From positions 8,949,465 to 9,013,464 of the forward strand of contig CM029669.1 of assembly GCA_017311315.1 (NCBI GenBank): a stretch of 64,000 nucleotides of DNA, in the 5' to 3' direction. How positions within the stretch are numbered: the first letter of the stretch is position 1; each line of letters starts with the position of its first letter. The notes below the pieces were generated by a model. It searched no databases, was not told the DNA's origin, and was given only the letters and a program-made list of their open reading frames with translations. Source of the DNA: Dendrocalamus latiflorus (Eukaryota; Streptophyta; Magnoliopsida; Poales; Poaceae). Shown piece by piece: positions 33,758 through 45,826 of this stretch. The translations under genes and the position numbers were made by a program.

Positions 33758-33769
33758 GCTCTGATACCA
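33758..33769 (-). other. Primer binding site of C
   Basis: TGGTATCAGAGC on the minus strand, four bases inside the 5' LTR end; complementary to plant initiator tRNA-Met. Confidence 0.85.
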
Positions 33770-33773
33770 TCCC

Positions 33774-36557
33774 TGTCAGACCCAGATTTTACAATCCGGA
33801 ATCTTCTGTGATTCCACCGCACTATTCCCTGGATCAGTAGATAGTGCTCACAGATTACAGTTCTGAATATCAAAGTACATTTCATGCGGAAGCGTAAATA
33901 TAATAGTAAACTTACTCATGGGCCGAAATCAATAAATGGCAGCAGCGGAACGAAGCACACAGGTGGGACCCTCAGGACATGCCCACAGGCAGCCAACTGG
34001 AGGTTCGTGACCTAGCCCTTGACATCTTCATCTTCTCTGCTAGCTTGTCCAATCTTGTTGCTGAGGCGAGGTGATTTGATTCCTGATTCTAAATTTTGTC
34101 GCAACAGCGAGTGTGAGCACTCCAACCCCGTGCTCCGCGAGTCAATACACAGAATGCAAATAAATAGTATGCATGGCTTAACAAAGGAGAGGCTCGGGTT
34201 ATTTTATTTGCCAAAAATCGCTTTTAGTAGCATTGTTATTATTTAATCATAGTGTTATTGTTACTGCCTACAATCCACTTAGCGACTACCATAATCGACT
34301 TAATCCACCAAAATACACTTTCTTTATTGTTTGCTGTCTAAGACTCCCATCAGCGATTATCATCAATTATGGAATCCACCAATCATACCTTCATTGCTCC
34401 CTAAATCCCTAAACAGCGAGTATCATAACTTATATAATCCAACGATCAATTGCTACCTAAAATTCCAAGCAGCTAGTGTCATTATTTTGAATCCACCAAT
34501 ATCCTTTGTATTCTAAGTTCCTAATAATCCAATCTTGTAATTTCTAGTCATCAACTCTCCACTTCTGAACCCTAATGATTATCCATTATAAATATTTTTG
34601 AATCCACCAATATCACTTATATCAGGACTTTCTAATAATTCAATCCTTTTGTTATTGATCCAGAACCATAATTTGCTCCTCCAATAATCAACCTTATTTT
34701 CCATTACCTATCTCTAACTAATTCACTATTATACCTCCACCAAAAATATCGTTGATCGAGTCTACGATTCACTAGTATTCATCCACCAAGAATATCATTA
34801 ATCAAGTTTACGATTCACTAGTATTCATCCACCAAGAATATCATTAATCAAGTTTACGATTCACTAGTATTCATCCACCAAGAATATCATTGATCAAATT
34901 TATACTCCAATAATTGATATTATACCTCCAAATTCCCAAAAATCTAATTCATCCATCCAGTAGTTGATCAAATCCTATTCATCCCATTATCACCAACATC
35001 TCCCAAGAATTAATATTAGTTATCAGTGTTATAATCCAGCAAATATCTTTGCACTCCCTAATTCTCCAAAATCTTTTAAATCATCTATCTAGCTTATGTA
35101 TTCATTTAAGATCCACCAATGTATTTACCCCAGAATCCACTCTATCGTGTCCTTTTTATGATCGACATGAATCCTCCAATATCTTTATGTATTCATCACC
35201 AACATCTATCTCCTTTACTCATGACTCTATTTATTCCCCCTTGTATTTTATTTTGCAAGGATAGAAGTACCATTATTTGAAATATAATACATAGAAATTT
35301 CCTGAGACCTAGCAGTTTTGAACAAAATCATAATGTTCAAGAAAATGCAATAATAATAGCGATCCAGATTCCATCCACCGTTACATGGCATCCGTACCAT
35401 ATGCTAACATTTCAGCGTTATAACCGCTTACATTACCACTGGGACGACACCCAGGACAACTCAAATTAGGGCTTTTTACTGCCCTCCACTTTTCCATTCC
35501 CACCCACAAAGTTTTTGAAATAGAACTATATCTGGTTAAGTTCCCATGTCCGCCCTTGACCGTGGGCACGGCTATTCGAATAGTTTTGACTCTGCAGAGT
35601 TTGTACACTTTCACCACAAGAGACAATGTGCTCGTTGCCCCACATGATTCCTTAGCCACGTGGTTGAGTAGACCATCATAGTGAATTTTCAAAGTATCTA
35701 GTCCCTTTTGTCATCTCACCTTATGGGAACCTGCCCACTTGCGGTGGGTCCCATCTATGCACGGGATGTAACCACGTCTACTAGCGAAGACACAGGCTCC
35801 ACTTCCAGCAACGCTAGTACGGCTAGTTACCTCACCCTCCAACTCGGTGTCCCTTTAGGCCTCCCATTGCCCTTTGAGTATCCAGTTCCATCCACTACCA
35901 GTGAGATGAGTCCGGGGGTTTCGATAAATTTACTTATCCAAGTTGTAGTTTACAGACTTGTGGTTGTACTGTTTTACACAGGAGGTCATGACAAGATTCA
36001 GTCCTTATTGGTATCTGGACGGTCTACCACTAACCCACTTTGTGCTTCCACTGCACCACACATATATGTATATATCTTGCATTTACTTTAGCTAACTAAT
36101 GTCATTTTTATTATCTTGCATTTACTTTAGCTTCCTTTAATTTTTCATATATGTATATATATATACTTATTTCTTGTCTTGCTAAACTATTTCTTGCGCA
36201 ATTTGTATATACACATAGGCATATGTATATATACGTGTGTGTGTAATTTATCCCTTCACTTTTATTGCTATTCATATCATTACATCCAAAATAAGTTTTC
36301 ATATTTTAACTTAGGTTTCTCCCTCCTTACACTGGATCATCTTGTCAGATTCATATTTGAAATTTTATCTTCCTATTATTTGCACATTTCCTTTTAGGTT
36401 ATTTCTAATGTTTGTTTCTTTTTGAGCTTCTTAAATTTTTGGAACCTCAACAAAATTCCAGAAAAATGCCATAAAAATCCTCACTCAAATAGAATATATT
36501 GTGAAACCATTCAAAAAAAATTCATATTTTAAATTTCCGATTTTTCAGGATGTTACA
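33774..36557 (-). mobile_element. Right (5') LTR of C, internally deleted
   Basis: 2784 bp, TGTCAGACCC...GGATGTTACA on the plus strand. Bases 33774-36063 match 6678-8985. At 36064-36130 it jumps to a short island that matches 29966-30009, with 'tatcttgcatttactttag' present twice, and then to the match of 32286 onwards. It thus lacks about 3.3 kb of the left LTR, in two steps that look microhomology-mediated. Confidence 0.85.
34766..34903. repeat. 46-bp tandem repeat in C LTR (right)
   Basis: Same three units as at 7681-7818. Confidence 0.85.
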
Positions 36558-36562
36558 GCTAT

Positions 36563-37149
36563 CGTCTCTTCTAGTACTTGGTGCAAAACGAGCTATTTTC
36601 ATCTCTGTTTCCGATTGATTCTCCCTAGCTCATTCCTTTGTTTGCATTAAGTCCCATTTATCATTGCGTGTGCATTCATACACTTCGCTTAAACCAATTG
36701 ATCAGCACATAGGCAAAATACTCTAGCTTGGATCATTACTTAGCTTTACAATACCTTGAATATCAGATTGCATAGGATATCGACATAACTGTCCAAGCTC
36801 CACCTACACCCGTTTGTGTACTCCCTTGCTCTTGGTTATGCTGATACATTACCGGGTTGAGGTCGTTCGCTGTCACAATTGTCGATTTGCTGTCCTTGAT
36901 TCACTTTGGAACAGTAAGCTTGTCTTGTTTTTAGGACAGTGAGTTGCAAGCATAGAGAGAGCTTTTGTTTTGCTAACCTGGATATAACCTCGTTTCTTGT
37001 TTGTAAGTCGTTCCCATGTCAGGTCACGAGGAGGATCCACCTAATCCGGAGGCGCCGATTACATGGACCGAGTACACTCAGTTGCACGAGATGATACAAA
37101 AACAACTTCATGATGGTGACAATGCCGTGCACGATGAGCTCGGGGAAGT
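36563..37149 (+). pseudogene. Gypsy leader and gag N-terminus fragment (G)
   Basis: Plus-strand leader-like sequence followed by a start at 37017, MSGHEEDPPNPEAPITWTEY, then QLHEMIQKQLHDGDNAVHDE. This resembles the N-terminus of gag in grass gypsy elements. It breaks off at about 37149 where the LTR of S begins. It probably continues 6181-6677 across element C. Confidence 0.45.
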
Positions 37150-37473
37150 TCAGACTGGACCTAGTCCGGTCATCCCGTGCCTCGCCACGACTCTGCCTCG
37201 ATGTCCTGCAGCCATCACAGACAAGAAAACACATTACATAGCACCGCTCGAAATACTGTAATCACACATTCGCATCAGTAGTAATACTCAAACACAAACA
37301 AGCACAAACCGGTCGAGAAGAATAAATGACTCAAGCATGTTCGACCTAGTTCGGCCAGGTCCGACCGAAGCCGATTGCACCACGCAACGACATGGCACGA
37401 ACCACACAAACCAAACTCAAACTTTCCAGAACACGCATCAATTACTTATCACAAACATGGGGTCACATTCACA
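37150..37473 (-). mobile_element. 5' LTR fragment of element S
   Basis: Matches 3588-3869 of the left LTR. It ends CATTCACA next to TSD CTTTC. The rest of this LTR, the PBS and the coding part of S are lost. Confidence 0.7.
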
Positions 37474-37478
37474 CTTTC

Positions 37479-38991
37479 AAAAATAAGTTCGTAAATATAC
37501 GCCATGCTAGTATTGTTTAGATACTCGGGGGTGTCTGAATGCCCCAAGCATCACTTTTAATCATGAGAAAAACTGGTTGGGCGGTCATGGTGGTAATAAC
37601 TGGTATAGGTTGATATGATTATTTTATACTCCCAAAAACCTCAAATTGCTTATCTATCTGGGCAGATGGTTCGGGTGTATGGTGCAGTGGTGCACGAGAG
37701 TGTGGCTTGTGGTAGAACCGCCCAGATAACCCTAAGGACTGAATCTTGTCATGACCTCCTGTGTAAAACAAGTACAATCACAAGTCTGTAAAGTACAACT
37801 TAGCTTAGTAAATTTACCAGACCCTGAAAGTCATCATCATAGGTGGAGGAGGTGAGGTAGTGCAAGCGGCTGTCTGGGTGGCGGGCTTGAATGGGACACT
37901 CGTTGAGGGTGAAGTTTTTCTGCGGCGTGCTAGCAATGTGGGTAGCCTGCTGCTAGGCGCATAGGAGGGGAACATCTTGCACAACGTATGGGACCCACCG
38001 CAAGTGGGAGGGACCCATAGGGTGAGATGATGGAAGGGGTGAGATACTTTGAACGGTTACTATGATGATTTGCTCAACCGCACGACTAAGGAATCATGTG
38101 GGGCAACGAGTGAACTGTCTCTTGTGGGTAAAGCGTGCAAACTCTGCAGAGTCAAAAACTATTCGAATAGCCGTACCCATGGTCAAGGGCAGACATGGGA
38201 ACTTAACTAGATATAGTTCTATTTAAAAAAAATTGTGGTAGAATGGGAGATATGGAGGGTAGTGGGAAGCTCTAATTGGTGTTGCCCTGAGTGTCGTCCC
38301 AGTGATAATGTAAGCGGCTATAACGCTAAAAGTCTAGCATATAGTGTAGAGATCATGTAAAGGTGGATGGTCTCTAGATCACTATTAACAAAGCATTCTT
38401 TTGACACACATTATACTTTGGTTCAAACTGCTGGGTCATAGGAAGTTTTCTAAGTAATATGTTTCAAAAAGCAATTTCTAGCAAATAAAATAACCCGAGC
38501 CTTTTCTTGATAAGCCATACATACTATCTACTGCATTCTATGTATTGGCTCGCGGAGTACGGTGGATTGTGCTCACACTTGCATTACCAACCTCAGAAAC
38601 AGGAACTCAGGACCATTACACACATGAAGCCACCCCTGCTACTATGGAGGAGATCACGATGGAAATTAGGGCGCCTTTGTCGTTGTTAGGTCCTAGACAA
38701 GTAGACTAATTGGAGTTGTGTGTGCATAGGTATATATATTACCTAAGTCTATATAGTATATATATTTATGGCACACATTTACCCCCAGTCGCTTGCCTGT
38801 GGATTGTAGTCTCACTACTGTTTATGTTTCTGCTGTTCTTTGTAATGTAAACATTTAGCCTGTTCGGCTCCTATGTAAACCTCACCGGACATGAAATGAT
38901 GCAGCAATGTATTTGTGTGCACTATCTTCTGATCCAGAGAATAGTGCAGTAAAACATAGGGGGTTCTAGATTGAAAAATCCGGGTCCGACA
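37479..38991 (+). mobile_element. Tekay-like LTR L5, right part
   Basis: Continues 1-753. It matches L3 52575-53953 and ends CGGGTCCGACA (compare GGGTCTGACA in C) at 38991. Satellite sequence follows at once. Confidence 0.75.
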
Positions 38992-39482
38992 ACCCCTATG
39001 CTCCATGTGAATGAAATGCAGTGTAAAACACCCAGAATATACTTATTATGTGGCCTAGCTCATTTTAGCATGCATTTTTACTCTGTATGAGTTAGTGTGA
39101 AACTTTCCTTCATGACGGATTGCGACGGATACCCATAACTCCATTGGAGAAATCAAAACATTAAATTAAATGGAATGCCAAATATCCTAAATAGAGTTCT
39201 TATGTGGCCTAACTCATTTTAGCATGCATTTGAAATCCATATGAGTCTCCTCCATGATGGATTGTAACGGGTAACCATAAGCTCTGTTGTACGAAATTGA
39301 AACACGAAATGGAATGGACTGCCAAACAACCCAAATGGGCTTCTTATGTGGCCTAGCATATTTTGGCTTCCATTTGGAATCCATACGAGTTCGTGTGCAA
39401 CTTTCCTCCTTGACAAATTACAATGGGTATACATATGCTCCATGCAGATGAAATGGAAACACGAAATGAAATTGAGTGTCAA
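38992..39482. repeat. ~154-bp satellite, left block
   Basis: About three tandem units marked by TGGCCTAGCTCATTTTAGCA-type words. 'tggcct' falls at 39051, 39205 and 39349 (154 and 144 bp). The unit also holds 'ttcctccatgacggattgcaa' and 'gaaatggaatg.agtgccaaac' type words. The length is that of grass centromeric satellites (150-160 bp), but I do not recognise the sequence as CentO or CentC. Confidence 0.75.
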
Positions 39483-41509
39483 TGAGATACCATGTGGAGG
39501 TGTCCCCATGTTTGTGATGAGTAATTGACTCGTGTGTTGGAAAGTTTGAGTTTGATTTGGTCGGTTCGTGCCAAGTCGGTGCGTGGCGTGATCTAGTTCG
39601 GTTGGACTTAGTCGAACGCGGTCGGACGTGTTTAGGACACTTGTCCTTTTCTCGATCGGTCGATTTGGGTATTTCATACGGGAGTACCTTCTTTTGATAC
39701 TATTGTTGTTTATGCTGTTTTGAGTGGTGTTATATGACGATTTGCTTATCTGTGTGACTGCAGGACTTCGGAGCTAGGTCATGGTGAGGCATGGGAGGAC
39801 CGGGACTAGGCACAGGAGGTGTTGAGGTCCAGACGGTTGGAGACACCGAAGATGATTGAGGCTGCTGAGGTGGTTGCGAGTTGGGAGACGAGGAACCGGA
39901 GCTAGGGCTGTCGGAGGTGGACACGACGGGCAGCGGCGAGGTGGACTGGGACTAGGCTCAGGGAGGAGCTGAGGTCTAGACGGTCAGGATGCCGTGTGTG
40001 GTCGTGTGCAGCGGAGCGGACCGGGACTAGACTCAGGGAGGAGTCGAGGTCCAAACGGTCAGGGAGCCGGTTGCGGGAAGCTTCCAGGAAGGTGCTTGAG
40101 GGGCAATTTGGAGAATTGACTCAAGCATGAGTGGAGTGGCTAGTTCCCTCCAAATCTGGTTGGTTTCACTTTTGCCTCATGTGTGTGTGAGGTTGGAGTG
40201 GATGTTGACTGACCTTTCTTGATTTTCCATATGGGGTGTGAGCTCACTCTTTATATGGAGAGGGAAGGCAGTGTGCAGAGGGTAAGAAAAGCAGTGAGTG
40301 TGTGTAGCTCATGTAGTGTTGTGTTCTCTGCGTGTGTTCTTCTCAGCTGAGAAGCATGTAGTGAGATGGTTATAACCCTTTATAATCATTCATCTCTCTT
40401 AATCAATATGAGAAATCACCTGTGTTTGAGATGATTTGGTATCTGGCTTTATCTGTGTTTCTTTGTTATTCTCTGTAGCCTTTGGATCTTGAGTTGAATC
40501 TTTGGTTGAGAACATGCATAATGATTGTCTCTGGACTAGGTTTGTGCTCAAGGTCCCTTGGGTAGATTTGATCTCAGTTTTCTTCCAAATATTTTGCTTG
40601 CTCTTACTTCCTCTGTTTTCCTTTGCCTAGGGTTTGAAGCCAGAGCAAGTGTGATTCTTTGGTGTCTTGGTGAAATGATTAATCTAAGTCTGTGATTTCT
40701 AGTTGTGAGACCCTCTCTAGCTGAAATGCAAAGTTTCAAGTTCAATAGACGTGAGAATATCTAGTTGTTTAGCTTTTGGTCTCATTTCTCTGGTTGGTTT
40801 TAGTTTCAGTTCAGATTTTATTTCCTTGCTACTTGTCTGCAATATTTCCATCTCTGAGGTTGTTTTGCTATTTGATTTGAAGTTCAGAGAAGCTAATCTG
40901 AGAAGCACAACATCTGGCCATCCATTTCTATGCATTAGCCTCCTCTCCTGTAGTCTCTGTTTCAGTTGTCGGCCTGCACGGTTTTCTGCGGGTTTTGTTC
41001 TCTTGCTGGAGGTATGCCCGGCCAGACCGGCCACTCAATGGCGGTCAGACTGGAGCCCAGCCGGCAGTCAGACCGCTAACCCTAGCGGTCAGACCGGCCG
41101 AAGCATGGGAGTGGCTAGGCTGAGCGGTTAGACCGGAGCCCAGCCGACGGTCAGACCGCTAACCCTAGCGGTCAGACCGGCCGAAGCATGGGAGTGGCTA
41201 GGCTGAGCGGTCAGACCAGAGGTAGGCTGGCGGTTAGACCGAGCCTTGCATGGCAGTCAGACCGGTTACAAACCAGCGGTCTGACCTGCCAGGCTCTTTG
41301 ACTGTTATGTGTTTCAGTCTTTTGTTTCTTCTCTGTTGTTGTTTGCCTCGCTTTTTCTTCTGTGGGTCTGAGTTTCCAGTGAGCATGAACTCTCCTTCTT
41401 CATAACTCCTATAGTTATCGGAGAAGAAAGTTAATGTGGATACTTGGGGGCAATTTTTAAAGGCACCATTCACCCCCCCCCCCCCTCTGTTGCCGTTTCC
41501 GATCCTACA
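39483..41509 (+). mobile_element. SIRE-like solo LTR
   Basis: Starts TGAGATACCATGTGG and ends CGATCCTACA; 2027 bp. Flanks GTCAA (39478-39482) and ATCAA (41510-41514) give a TSD with one mismatch, and the satellite text reads on across the two flanks. No interior is left, so it is a solo LTR. It matches element S's LTR in reverse. A 'ccctttataatcattc' region near 40376 and a C-run at 41471-41485 are landmarks. Confidence 0.75.
41030..41290. repeat. 83-bp repeats rich in GGTCAGACCGG
   Basis: Just over two units of about 83 bp ('ccggccgaagcatgggagtgg' at about 41094 and 41177), each with several copies of (c/g)ggtcagaccg, a partly palindromic word. Part of the SIRE-like LTR. Confidence 0.75.
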
Positions 41510-41775
41510 ATCAAACAAACAAATGGACTTCTTATGCAGCCTACTTCATTTCAGTACACATTTGGAATCATTATGAGTCATTATGAAACTCTCCTCCAAG
41601 ACGGATTGCAATAGGAACCTATAAGCTCCCTTGGACGAAATTAAAACATTAAATGAAAGAGAGTGCCAAACACTATGAATAGACTTCGTGTGTGCCCTAG
41701 CTCATTTCGGCATGCATTTGGACTCTACACGAATTAGTGTAAAACTTTCCTCCAAGACAGATTGCAATGGGTACT
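41510..41775. repeat. ~154-bp satellite, right block
   Basis: Nearly two more units (anchors at 41537 and 41693, 156 bp apart). It ends in 'gggtact' where gypsy debris begins. Confidence 0.75.
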
Positions 41776-42532
41776 TGTTGCACCCGGAGACAACACCTCT
41801 AGATCCTGTGTAAATCGCATTAGTCTAAGAAAAGCTAGTGCACACAGTGGTAACAAAGATATATATCATCCATAATGATAAATATTATTAAATAGATGGG
41901 TATGATCCTTGATAGCACTAGCGGTCCCGATCTTTCGATGAAAGTGGTAGATTCGATTGGGGAAGGAGATGATGTTGATGACCCGACTACAACCATCCTA
42001 GGACGTTGTGCCTTAGCGATCGATACACCAACTCCAGAGGTTGTTCGTGACCTTGTCGGCGCACAATCAACCTAACCACGAGGGTACTTGTTCCTGCAAG
42101 CAATCGAAGAACAGGCAAGAACAAGATGAGCAGCAACTCAATTGCGAATAAAAGATGTAGGTTTTGATCTGAAATAGAAAAATGGTGGGGTTCCGAAGAC
42201 ATGTATTCGGACGGTCTTGCCGACACGCGCGAATACAAGGCGAAGTAGCAAAAGCTAACTTAATCTATCAAAACCCCAAACCCTAGAAGAGGGTGCGGCT
42301 TCCTATTTAAGAGACACAGGAGGTGGAGGGTCAGCCAAAACACTTGGAAGCCGAACAGGACTCGATTACAAGGCCCAAGGCCAACTTTGACTCGGACTGG
42401 AAAAAGTGACGTAAATTGTTTGGCAGTTTCTGACCAGCTCGGATAGAATTTTGAGGTGAAACTAGATCCATATGAAAGTATATTTCAAGAGCTTTCCAAC
42501 GAGTACCCACGGGCCCCGAGAAACCTTCTGGA
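41776..42532 (-). mobile_element. Gypsy LTR debris related to D
   Basis: Shares 'agcggtcccgatctttcg', the run about 'ctagatccatatgaaagtat' and 'tttccaacgagtac' with the LTRs of D (45008-45826, 49614-50433), at reduced identity. No TSD or partner was found. Confidence 0.5.
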
Positions 42533-42835
42533 TCAAACGTTATGGTCGTTTGAAGTAGACGCTGTTAGGAAGGCCGAATCCAAGTCAAACTTGCGAACAG
42601 GACTTGGGTTGCGCTTGACGGTTCCACTTCTATACTTGAGCTCACGTGTTTTTTCCCCATGGTTCCTAAGGACGATTAAATCATCACAAGAATTAAGTAG
42701 TATTTCATTCTTTGAAACATTTGTGTGCAAACTTAGGAACGCATTCACCTGATGGTTAAGTTGACGTGCTCGCGCTCTAGTCATTGGTCCTTGTATCATA
42801 GTTTCAGTTTGTTGAGCTTGTTGTGGAGTTGGCAC
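42533..42835 (-). pseudogene. Gypsy pol C-terminal fragment
   Basis: 100 codons with QGPMTRARARQLNHQVNAFL near residues 15-34, the same C-terminal motif as 5766-6167. The rest of the frame runs into LTR-like sequence and is not meaningful. Confidence 0.55.
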
Positions 42836-42875
42836 AGTTGTATCTATGGAAATGATGTCCTCATCAATCCTTATG

Positions 42876-43444
42876 GCCAGGTTTTACATTCCGTGGCCCA
42901 TATGCCAAATATATAAATAACAGCAGAAGATAAAATTGACATGAAGAAGTCCATCTAGTCTACCCACAGGAAAATGACTGTAGGATGTAGCCTACCCATC
43001 CTAGTCCTCACCGAAGTCAAAGTAGTCCTCCTCTGAGCGCCAGTAATTAAGCAAGGGTCAGTACTACTACACTCCGCAAGTTACACCAATAACAGAATAA
43101 ATGCATGCAAGGGTGATATATCAAGGAATACAAAATATGGTTATTTGAGTGTAAAGCCAATTTGACAAGTAAATACAATAAATAGAAATAACTTGCTGAA
43201 TTTAATACAATAAGTGAATAAAACAACATTTTAATCAAATAATACCATTAGTGTAGGTCCAACCTAATACTAACCTATCCACAGGCATCCCACCTGAACC
43301 ATTTTTATCAAAAGATCTCATCATGTTTCATCTAACCATGTTTTTGAACAATAAAGACTAATCCATGAAAAACTTTACTTGGCTTGTCCATGACCGTGGG
43401 CACGGTTATCCAGGTTAGTTTTAAACTCTACAGAGATTGTACAA
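42876..43444 (-). mobile_element. Tekay-like LTR remnant L6
   Basis: Diverged relative of the C LTR in the same orientation ('ggccaggttttacattccg', 'ccgtgggcacggttatccaggttagtttt'). It is cut off at 43444 by element B. Confidence 0.5.
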
Positions 43445-44574
43445 TGTTGTAGGGGTGGCCCCCACCTGTAACATCCTGAAAATTTGAAATTTGAAAAAAG
43501 TGAAGCTTTTGAATTATTTTACAATATATTCTCTTGAAATTTGAATCTCCCTTGGTGTTCCTAAATTTTTGTTGCGGTTTCAAAAGTTGAAAAGAGTCAT
43601 GAAAATAAAACTAATCTTAGTAAGACCATAAAGGATGTATGCAAATGATAGAAACTTAAAATTTTAAATACGAATCTGAAAAGATGATCCAGTAAGAACA
43701 GGGAGAAACTTGAATTAGGATATAAAATATCTTTTTAGAGATAATAGCATAAATAGCAATAAGAGTAAATGAATAAAACACAAACATGAGAAATTATGTG
43801 GGCAAGCAAGAATAAACAAAAATATAAAAATATATTCACACAAATGCACATACAAAATAAAAAAAATAAAAAAGGGATGCTTCGGCCAGCCAGACCGGCC
43901 CAGCCAGCCCAGCTGGCCCGCCCGCTCCCCTGCCTCCCCCTCCTGCGCGTCGTTCCGACAGGGCCTCCCTCCGCTCGGACCTCGCAGCGCCTTCCTTCGA
44001 ACCGTGGTTGCCAGTGCCATCTCCGCACGCGTCACCGTGGCCCCCACCACGTCCCATCGGCGCCTGCTCCCGTCGCGGTAGCCTGCGCTCGCGTCGCCTC
44101 CGCGCGATCGTCACCGAAAATCCCGCAAGCCCACGTCACTGCACCTGCCCCCGTCGCTGCGCCATGCCTTGCACGCATACGACGCCAGCGCCCACTCCGC
44201 CGTCCCGTCCCGCACCATGTGCTCCGGTCACCGGCTGCAGATGCCACAGGGACCCCTCTCCACGGTTATAAGGACCCTCTGCCCCATTGCTTTCACCTGG
44301 ATTCCTTCCCTTCCTCCCCCGCTCGGCCCAAACTCGGGCGCCTGCCCGTGCGCCGGCCGACCATTCCCTGCTCCCCAATGAGGCTATCACAAAATTGAGC
44401 ACGTCATTTCGTGCCCCTACATTTCTTCTTCCTCCCCTCCGTTTTGATTGGAATTCCATGCGCCAAGATTGCCGGGGCAGCCATCTTCCCCAAGTCCGGC
44501 CTCCTCCCCCGTTGATCTCCTGCCGATTCCTCGCCTTGAGAGCTTCTACCCGGCGCCCTGAGGCTTCCCCGAGC

Positions 44575-45007
44575 ACATATATCTTAACTGCCTTGCTGTA
44601 ATGATGTGAAAATTTACAGATAGATGGATAACAAATTTTTGAATCTAATGGCGGTGGTCTCACTCAAAAATAATCTCGGAATCAAAAGTTATGACGTTTT
44701 TTATGGCGACTGCAGAGAAAGGAAAAATTAGCCGAATTTGGAAATTAGGGTTTGGGGTGGGCAATTTTTCTTTTGTTTGGATTTTTAATGGAACAAAGAT
44801 ATAACCAGCAACTAGACAATGCTAATATGGACACAAATTCAATTTAGCAAACCAAAACTAACAGATTGAAAGGCACAACGGGGTTTGGACAGCGGAAATT
44901 AACTCTTTTTGTGGGGCAATTTTTTTTCTGGACTAGGAAATAAAAACCAATCTACTAACTAGGGATACAAGAATTACATCACGGGCAACCGTTGCTCTGA
45001 TACCAAC
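44575..45007 (-). mobile_element. Extra copy of D leader outside the LTR
   Basis: About 97% alike to 49181-49613, including the PBS (44994-45005). Its outer end abuts the putative TSD. It makes D look like LTR-interior-LTR-leader, as in a partial tandem. Confidence 0.75.
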
Positions 45008-45826
45008 TGATGTGACGACAGCCCGATGTTCCGAGAGGTACTGATAAGTCGATTGTGGAGATCTCGACGTTGATGATCCAAAGGCTCCGACCAAAACAAA
45101 TCGAACCCCTCGCAATCACTACACCACTGCTCCGTTGGTTATCAACCGTGCCGAACACGGTTGACCTCGCCAAGAAGGCTATCTCCTGCAAGCGAATCGA
45201 GAACACAAGCAAGAGAGTTTAAGATACAATCTGAAATTGCGAATAATGTTTAAGTTTAGAAGTTGGGGTTCCTCAACCGAACATGCAGTGAAACTGCTAA
45301 GGAGAATAATCTCTTAAGAAAACACAAGGAAAACTAAAGGGGTGCGACCTCCTTAAATAGGGGAGGGGGAAGCCCCACTTATCTAATGAAAAGGGATGTG
45401 GTACTATTCATGGTTACTGTTCACACAGCCTTGGTACTGTTCACATGAACAGTACCAGCCCAAATAGCCCAAGTTACAAGGCCCTCGGCCCACTTTGACT
45501 CGGACTGAAAAAGTAATGTGACTTATTTCGCAGTTTCTGATCTGCTCGAGTGGAGGTTGGAGGTGAAACTAGATCCATCTGAAAGTAGACTCCAAGATCT
45601 TTCCAACGAGTATTCACGAGCCCCGAGAAGCCTTCTGGATCAAAAGTTATGGCCGTTTGAAGTTGACTTGTCAAGCTGAATCCGAATTGATCTTGAGGCC
45701 GAATTGGATTCCAAAACCTGTCCAACTTGAACCCTTGCTTCAATTGGTTCCAAAGTGATGTGGTGCTTTAGTTCAATCTTGATATTGGCCGCTATGGTCG
45801 TACGTGTTAGTGACATGGTCACATCA
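45008..45826 (-). mobile_element. 3' LTR of D
   Basis: TGATGTGACG...GGTCACATCA, 819 bp, nearly identical to 49614-50433. The purine tract CAAGAAGGAGAGGA lies directly at its inner edge (plus 45827-45840). Confidence 0.85.

Larger units (their letters stand above)
6678..36557 (-). mobile_element. Element C: non-autonomous Tekay-like LTR element with giant LTRs
   Basis: The element runs on the minus strand. Each LTR reads TGTCAGACCC... to ...GGATGTTACA on the plus strand (TGTAACATCC...GGGTCTGACA in its own sense). The left (3') LTR is 6678-32719, split by element A; the right (5') LTR is 33774-36557. The interior is only 32720-33773, with a tRNA-iMet-type PBS at one end and a G-rich polypurine tract at the other, and no gag or pol. 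Outer flanks GCTAG/GCTAT give a TSD with one mismatch. The PPT-to-LTR text is typical of grass Tekay/Del chromoviruses. It must be mobilised by a related autonomous element. Confidence 0.75.
754..37473 (-). mobile_element. Degenerate SIRE/Maximus-like Copia element S, host of the nest
   Basis: The outer limits are given by TSD CTTTC (749-753 and 37474-37478). On the minus strand the 5' LTR would be at the right (only its last ~325 bases survive, about 37150-37473) and the 3' LTR at the left (754-3877). A purine tract AAGGGGGAGAT (reverse of 3878-3890) precedes the 3' LTR. No gag or pol of S survives; its interior holds other elements. The SIRE/Maximus label rests on the LTR end CGATCCTACA, the G-rich tract and repeated 'ccccctt' stretches in the 3' interior, and is an inference. 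The right copy lacks about 8 bases (TGAGATCA) at the LTR tip that the left copy has. Confidence 0.6.

Noticed and set aside
38992..39482. Known grass centromeric satellite CentO or CentC
   Set aside because: Only the unit length fits; I could not match the words from what I know of those satellites.
44575..45826. D with 1.25-kb LTRs, i.e. the leader counted as part of the LTR
   Set aside because: This would place the tRNA-iMet PBS inside the LTR and give ends without TG...CA, whereas TGATGTG...CACATCA bounds an 820-bp LTR next to the PBS. The longer reading remains possible because of the flanking GAGC.
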